NCBI GenBank assembly: GCA_002862205.1
Contig: PKCN01000270.1
Location: 1 to 49,235, forward strand
Direction of reading: 5' to 3'
Source: Planctomycetaceae bacterium
GTDB lineage: Bacteria; Planctomycetota; Planctomycetia; Pirellulales; Pirellulaceae
Length of the DNA: 49,235 nt
A model generated the notes under the pieces. That model ran no database searches. It worked only from the letters and a program-made list of their open reading frames with translations, and was not told the DNA's origin. The position numbers were made by a program, and so were the translations under genes. The number at the start of each line of letters is the position of its first letter. Positions within the stretch are counted from its first letter, which is position 1. Positions 44,550 through 49,235 of this stretch are shown here, piece after piece.

Positions 44550-47500
44550 TCACTTTTCGGTTTTGCCATGGTGACCATGCGAATGCATTTTTTTCAGGTG
44601 CTCAGGCATTTGAAATCCTGGTGACTGCAAAAACGACATCAGATCTCCAATTTCTTCCTGCGTCAGCACATCGAGCAGGCCTGCGGGCATCGCCGAAACT
44701 TTGGATTTGGCCCGCTGCTCAATCTCTTTTTTATTGAGCCGCGTCAGCTGTTTTGGTGTCAGCAGATTCGTCATAACACTTACGAATTTCTCATCCTCGC
44801 TCGCGATGACTCCACTCACAAGACGCCCATCCTCAAGCAGAAATTTGAACGTCTGGTACTTCTCGTTGATTTCGCTTGACGGTTCGATCAACTGCTGAAG
44901 CAACCGCGAATGCTTGTAGCGTTCAGTTACCTTGGTTAGATCTGGTCCCAGATTGACCCCATGACCAGCGAGCACATGACACTGGTTACAGTTCGCCTTC
45001 ATGAATGCTGACATTCCCCTCATCACCACCTTTTCTGTTGCTTTCGGAATCACCAACTCTTCCAAATCCGACATTTTCCACTTCTGAACAGTCGCTGGTT
45101 TTTCAGCTGCCAGCAATCGCGCCTCCTCTGTCTTGGAGTCAGCGACGATCATCAATCCCTTCATCACAACCCAGTGCCCGGGGAATGTACAAACGTAGGG
45201 ATAGACTCCCGGCTTGGCAGGTGCCTCGAAACGCAACACATGGACTCGTGACTTACGCGTCGGTCCAATCATTTTCGTGGCTTGAAGTATCAAGCGGCGT
45301 TTATTTTTGGGGATAAAATCTGAATTTGCATTGGCTGGATCACGAGCCATCGCATTGGCGGCCATGCCAACTTCCTCCAGTGCCCCTTGCTGAACCAGCA
45401 CCAGGTTGTGGTCGGTGGCATCTGGATTGGTAAATACAATTTTCACGGCTTGGCCGGGCCGCACACTGAACTGTTCGGTAGTAAAACGCATCACCTCGGG
45501 CAAACACGAAATCTTGATCGTTGCAAGCTCGTTTTGAGCATCAAACTGTGCCTCGGATGCGTTGGGAGTTGGCTCCGTCAGACCCGCGTTCTGCCTGGCA
45601 TCTCGCAGAAGCTTGCGAAGATCATAATCCTCGTTATCTTCCCAGTGCCGTTTCAAGGCATGGGACTCCAGAGCACACGTGATCGCATACTTAAGATGCC
45701 CCCCTTGAGGATGATTCAATACCTGCAACATCGAATCCAAAGCCTGCTTGGTTCCGATATAGCTTGCAGCGATGACACCTTCCATGCGTGCCATGGCATA
45801 TGAGTCGTTCACAGCCCTTTCCAGCAGGGGGTAAATGTCTTCCATCTGGTCGTGCCAATATCGCAACTGCTGAACAGCAGCAGCACGTGCGTACTTGTCA
45901 TCACAACCCAGCAATTCCCTGAGCAATTGCAGGTTGCTGGCCTTGACCCCACGATAAATCCAGATCGCCTCAATTTGGTGATGGCGATAACGCTCGTCAT
46001 CAGCATCCAGCTTGGCAACCCACAGATCGAGTGCTTTTTTCACAGCGACAGGATCACGCTCCCGAAGCTCGCGACGAATCCAGGCCCGGATGCGGCCTTC
46101 GGGGCGTTTCAATTGTTCCAGCAACTCAAGGATCGTCGCGGTTGCAATTTCAGGCGGTTCCTGCAGTGCTTTGCCTTTCTCGACAATTCGCCAAATCCTG
46201 CCAGAATGCCGGTCACGACGCTCATCTCGCAACGAGTATTGCGCATGTCCTTTGACAGGGTTGTACCAGTCACAGACGTACAGAGCTCCACGTGGCCCAA
46301 AACGGATATCAACCGGAATGAAACTCAAATTTTTCGAGAAAATCAGATCACTGACATACTCCTCATCAAAACCAAACTCACCTTCTTGCCAACGGTGGAT
46401 TTCAATTCGGTTGGTGGGCTTGTAACGAGCCTTGATGTATCCCCCCTGCAGCTCATCAGGAAACGTTGCAAAATCCACGAATTCCTGACCACAGGTACCT
46501 GAATACGCCCTCATGCCATTCGGCTTGGGATGTTGCCGGGGATACTGCGGATCCAACGAATGAAAAGCAGCGGCAAAAATCGGGTGACTTGCAACGTGCT
46601 GCCCCCAATCATCAAAAGTCACGCCCCACGGGTTGGTACTGGGATACGTTCCGAAACTTGTCAGTCGGTGTGTGTCAGGATCAAACCTGAACCAACCGCT
46701 ATTCTGCTGTCGGACCGGACCGTACGGAGTCTCCACCTGACTGTGATGAAAAATGGATTCCCGGAAGATCAGATCGCCATCAGGAGTCCAGACAAAATCA
46801 TGCAACGAGTGATGGGAATCCTCCGTTCCAAAACCACTCAGCAACTGCTTGCGGAGATCAGCCTTGCCATCACCATCAGTATCCTTGAGGAATGTCAGAT
46901 GGGGTTCTTCTGACACATAGACGCCGCCATCACCAAAGACAAAGGACAACGGGATATGCAGATCATCGGCGAACACCGAAGACTTATCTGCCTTGCCATC
47001 CCCATCAGTGTCTTCAATGATCACGATGCGGTCGTTCGGCTCATTGCCCGGGTAGACATGCGGGTAAGTGGTTGAGCAACTGACCCAAAGGCGTCCTTGA
47101 TTGTCCCACCGCATCTGAATGGGTGCAGCCAACGCGGGAAACTCCTCCTCTCCGGCGAACAGGTTGACATCAAACCGGGGGTCGACCTGAAATGACTTCC
47201 GTTCATCTTCAGCAGACATCCAGCGATTGGCCCCGCGACTTTGTTTGGTATCAGGCATGACAGGTAAATTGCTGTCGTCCACCGGTCCCGTGATCTTCCT
47301 GCCTGCTGCAAGATCCCAAATCCGTGCATCACGGTTGGCGGTCATGATTTCGAAATTCCGCATCGCGGGCAGAAAGTCCAAATAGCCGTACGTCTTGCTG
47401 CGGCCACCCGTGTAGTAAAACGTGTTGAGAGGACGATAACGACGAAAATACTGTCGATTTTTATCAATCACCACTTGCCGTAACTGGTCTGAAACCAAAG

Positions 47501-48338
47501 GTGCCTCCTGCTGGAAAAGGCCCCGGTAAACCTCATTGGAAAAAAATCGGTAACCAGCGTCATTGAGGTGCGATCCATTCATCGTCAGGTCAGTTCCCGG
47601 ACTCTCCATCGCACTGCGAGTGGAATAAAAGACGTCAATGAAACCGAGATCCAGTTCATCCGCAACACGCTGCATGATCCCGGTATACACCTCCAGATTG
47701 GCATTATTCAAAGCCGCCGCATCAACGCCCTGCACACGTTCGTTTGCGATTGGCGAAAGTAAAACAATTTTTGCTCCCGTCTCGCCATTGAACGCAGAAC
47801 CGCGAAGTTCATTCAAAAACCTCCGCAAAGCCTTCTCAAATTCGACGATCCCCTCGGTTCCAGCAAACGATTCATTGAATCCGAAAGCGGCAATCACGAC
47901 ATCCGCTTTCTCATGCTTCAAGTGTTGCATCAAGCCAGCAAAGTTGGCAGGACGTGGCTGCAGATCAACTGTATCTGCAGGCCAGCCTAGATGCCTGACT
48001 GTGATACGTTTTTGCTTCGCTTTCATCTGCAGCAACGCTTCCAGATAACCAAAGTACTGGGATCGCTCCAGCAGCATGTTGCCGATAAAGGCAACGCGAT
48101 CACCCTCATCAAGTTCAAGTGGAAGCGCTGTTTTGACCGGCGTTGTGTTCTCCGCACGCGGGGCACTGGCCGCGTAAATGCCGTATTGTTTCAAGCCTGG
48201 ATCCAAGACAGGATCCGCATTCCCCGTGCGAATGTTTTTTGCATCCTGTTGACGCTTGTCCTGAGCTTGCACCAAACAAGCCGCCAGAGTGAAAACAAAG
48301 ACAAAGAAAAAACGGGAGAGTGTAGGCAAACGCATCAT
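44550..48338 (-). CDS. SGNH-like / PVC dehydrogenase propeller / HEAT / cupredoxin / cytochrome c fusion
   Basis: The 1262-aa exported protein chains five modules. After a signal peptide (about 1-27) an SGNH-hydrolase-like domain follows (about 75-285) in which the nucleophile block reads FIGNM instead of GDS, while GSHLNDAGY keeps the late His; it may be inactive. Residues about 388-720 are the propeller of PVC membrane-bound dehydrogenases (GRLWVSCSTTYPHVYPGN, EDTDGDGKADK). HEAT repeats follow (about 725-925). A type-1 copper domain follows (about 946-1063) with His in TDHNLV and Cys-His-Met in YVCTFPGHWVVM. A cytochrome c ends it (CNQCH near 1117). Together they suggest electron transfer from an oxidised substrate through copper and haem. 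The start is uncertain (ATG 48338, or upstream 48359, 48392). Confidence 0.9.
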   Translation of the reverse strand: MMRLPTLSRFFFVFVFTLAACLVQAQDKRQQDAKNIRTGNADPVLDPGLKQYGIYAASAPRAENTTPVKTALPLELDEGDRVAFIGNMLLERSQYFGYLEALLQMKAKQKRITVRHLGWPADTVDLQPRPANFAGLMQHLKHEKADVVIAAFGFNESFAGTEGIVEFEKALRRFLNELRGSAFNGETGAKIVLLSPIANERVQGVDAAALNNANLEVYTGIMQRVADELDLGFIDVFYSTRSAMESPGTDLTMNGSHLNDAGYRFFSNEVYRGLFQQEAPLVSDQLRQVVIDKNRQYFRRYRPLNTFYYTGGRSKTYGYLDFLPAMRNFEIMTANRDARIWDLAAGRKITGPVDDSNLPVMPDTKQSRGANRWMSAEDERKSFQVDPRFDVNLFAGEEEFPALAAPIQMRWDNQGRLWVSCSTTYPHVYPGNEPNDRIVIIEDTDGDGKADKSSVFADDLHIPLSFVFGDGGVYVSEEPHLTFLKDTDGDGKADLRKQLLSGFGTEDSHHSLHDFVWTPDGDLIFRESIFHHSQVETPYGPVRQQNSGWFRFDPDTHRLTSFGTYPSTNPWGVTFDDWGQHVASHPIFAAAFHSLDPQYPRQHPKPNGMRAYSGTCGQEFVDFATFPDELQGGYIKARYKPTNRIEIHRWQEGEFGFDEEYVSDLIFSKNLSFIPVDIRFGPRGALYVCDWYNPVKGHAQYSLRDERRDRHSGRIWRIVEKGKALQEPPEIATATILELLEQLKRPEGRIRAWIRRELRERDPVAVKKALDLWVAKLDADDERYRHHQIEAIWIYRGVKASNLQLLRELLGCDDKYARAAAVQQLRYWHDQMEDIYPLLERAVNDSYAMARMEGVIAASYIGTKQALDSMLQVLNHPQGGHLKYAITCALESHALKRHWEDNEDYDLRKLLRDARQNAGLTEPTPNASEAQFDAQNELATIKISCLPEVMRFTTEQFSVRPGQAVKIVFTNPDATDHNLVLVQQGALEEVGMAANAMARDPANANSDFIPKNKRRLILQATKMIGPTRKSRVHVLRFEAPAKPGVYPYVCTFPGHWVVMKGLMIVADSKTEEARLLAAEKPATVQKWKMSDLEELVIPKATEKVVMRGMSAFMKANCNQCHVLAGHGVNLGPDLTKVTERYKHSRLLQQLIEPSSEINEKYQTFKFLLEDGRLVSGVIASEDEKFVSVMTNLLTPKQLTRLNKKEIEQRAKSKVSAMPAGLLDVLTQEEIGDLMSFLQSPGFQMPEHLKKMHSHGHHGKTEK

Positions 48339-48558
48339 GTCAGAAGATTGAGGGGACATTGAATTCACAACAAAGGACGCGGGCATAGTCATCAAGATCT
48401 TTTTTTAGTCAACACGAACATTGGCGAGGTCAGCGCGGCAACCCAGTGGATTGATCTTTTCGACTGGCCCTGCCATCACACTTCACGGGAGGGAAAGTGC
48501 CGCGAGCGTAAAAACCACCTGCGAATATTTCCATCCTTGAGATAGTCTACCCGATCAC

Positions 48559-48624
48559 GCTGAGACACAACGCTGAGACACAACGCTGAGACACAACGCT
48601 GAGACACAACAGCTGAGACACAAC
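48559..48624. repeat. 13-bp tandem repeat, five copies
   Basis: GCTGAGACACAAC occurs at 48559, 48572, 48585 and 48598, then with an inserted A at 48612, followed by a diverged AGCTGGGAAACC. It is intergenic, upstream of the 1262-aa fusion gene. Confidence 0.92.
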
Positions 48625-48814
48625 AGCTGGGAAACCTGTGATCTCAAAACCAGCTGAGGGCACGTTTACTCGGCAACCAGGGGTGCCCCAACAAACGGAG
48701 GGGCAGCCGCTACCAGAGCGCAGCGGCGGAACGTTTGAACCCTTCTTTTTAAACGACGCTTTGAAACCCGATTGGGGCTGGCTGAGTTCTCGCTAAAGCG
48801 AGCTGCCTCGACAA

Positions 48815-48842
48815 CAGCCATCCATACACCACAAGATGGCTG
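48815..48842. repeat. Perfect 8-bp inverted repeat
   Basis: CAGCCATC (48815-48822) and GATGGCTG (48835-48842) with a 12-nt loop and no T-run on either side. It belongs to the hairpin cluster in this spacer. Confidence 0.6.
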
Positions 48843-49174
48843 CCTGATCATCTTCCTCGGCCGAACCACAGGCTAAATCGCATTGATGAGGGGAATCATG
48901 GTTGCTCACGACGTCCCGTCTCAGGGGCGCGACGGACGGAACATCACGGCAACCAGGCGTTCTGGCGTGATTTCTCCCTCCTTTTCAGGCATTTAGCAGG
49001 CCAAGCAAGAGAAATTCATGGCTGGCTGGATACCAACTTCCACGAATTCGTTACAATTCGATCCGGGCGTCAAAACACTGCGTCGCATCATCATGTTCAG
49101 GGGGCCATTGGTATCCTTGAATCGCAGTATTTTTTCGCGTTACAGAGATGCGGGATCAAACAAGAGAAATTGGA

Positions 49175-49235
49175 ATGAGTGACGCAAAAGTCAGTGGAAT
49201 TGTCCACCTGATCGAAGATACCAAGACGTATGGCA
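49175..49235 (+). CDS. N-terminal fragment, DUF3127-like protein
   Basis: The ATG at 49175 is followed by 20 codons to the window edge. The start region reads SDAKVSGIVHLIEDTKTYG, which resembles the head of DUF3127 proteins (a small OB-like, possibly nucleic-acid-binding family with the phrase GKIKVIxETQTFG). A TTGG stretch precedes the ATG, with AAGAGAAA about 10 bases upstream as a weak ribosome site. The gene is cut by the window, so the assignment rests on few residues. Confidence 0.55.
   Translation, partial: MSDAKVSGIVHLIEDTKTYG

Larger units (their letters stand above)
48339..49174. other. Intergenic region, hairpin- and repeat-rich
   Basis: About 835 bp. It holds the 13-bp minisatellite (48559-48624) and a cluster of short perfect stems at 48685-48842: GCCCC/GGGGC, GCCGCT/AGCGGC, CGTTT/AAACG, CTCGCT-AA-AGCGAG and CAGCCATC/GATGGCTG. 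A 67-codon minus-strand frame runs through the stems, but I do not accept it as a gene. Confidence 0.45.

Noticed and set aside
48666-48869. A 67-codon minus-strand frame (SENSASPNRV, LVAAAPPFVGAPLVAE)
   Set aside because: It runs through a cluster of hairpins and has no ribosome site. The phrase may belong to a dispersed noncoding repeat, so I report the hairpins instead.

Overview
The window (about 52% G+C by eye) looks like a chromosomal segment of a planctomycete, most likely in or near the Pirellulales. The organism call is inference. It rests on large secreted multidomain proteins of PVC type (SGNH / membrane-bound-dehydrogenase propeller / HEAT / cupredoxin / cytochrome c; a PQQ-type propeller carrying a SAM-binding domain), a thioredoxin fused to YHS-like modules, an excisionase-type HTH fused to a receiver domain, DUF11-type lipoproteins, a Cys-repeat secreted protein, an 'NPYSPP' N-terminus, and long gene-poor spacers with many weak Shine-Dalgarno sites. 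I see no phage, insertion sequence, CRISPR array or defence island.

Layout. 0.4-2 kb: tRNA-Ser(GGA) with its own terminator, then rho with a poly-Gly/Arg N-terminus. 2-9 kb: small or exported proteins (thioredoxin-YHS, a small membrane protein, a HEAT/TPR protein, a secretin-N-like protein, an ankyrin lipoprotein with a 12-copy pentapeptide tract). 8.8-11.7 kb: a 963-aa DUF11-type lipoprotein. 12.4-17.4 kb: a branched-chain amino-acid module, with an Ile/Val-rich leader peptide and attenuator ahead of citramalate synthase (cimA) and valyl-tRNA synthetase (valS). 17.7-24 kb: a sugar isomerase-type TIM barrel, the propeller/methyltransferase protein and dapA. 24.4-33 kb: an LptF/LptG-type permease, a UDP-sugar dehydrogenase, a DUF3524/GTDC1-type glycosyltransferase (tRNA-queuosine mannosyltransferase family), a 2-oxo-acid decarboxylase, a receiver-HATPase protein and an M42 peptidase. 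33-34.4 kb: a 1.4-kb gene-poor stretch dense in perfect hairpins that may encode a structured RNA. 34.4-38.5 kb: an HTH-receiver regulator, moaC, a polyprenyl diphosphate synthase and an HD-GYP protein. 38.7-49.2 kb: an NHL-repeat protein, a membrane protein, the Cys-rich secreted protein, a 2-hydroxyacid dehydrogenase, the 1262-aa electron-transfer fusion, and the start of a DUF3127-like gene at the right edge.

The strongest new signal is the cimA leader. A 23-codon ORF with three Ile and three Val codons has its 3' half inside a 7-bp stem. The 3' arm of that stem can instead pair with the 5' arm of an intrinsic terminator located before cimA. This is the architecture of ribosome-mediated attenuation, matched to an isoleucine-pathway gene and a Val-tRNA gene.

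A second theme is minisatellites. At least eight short tandem repeats, each with a different 13-27 bp unit, lie in the window. In two cases (dapA and the receiver-HATPase gene) the repeat starts in the last codons of the gene, so that the stop codon itself is duplicated.
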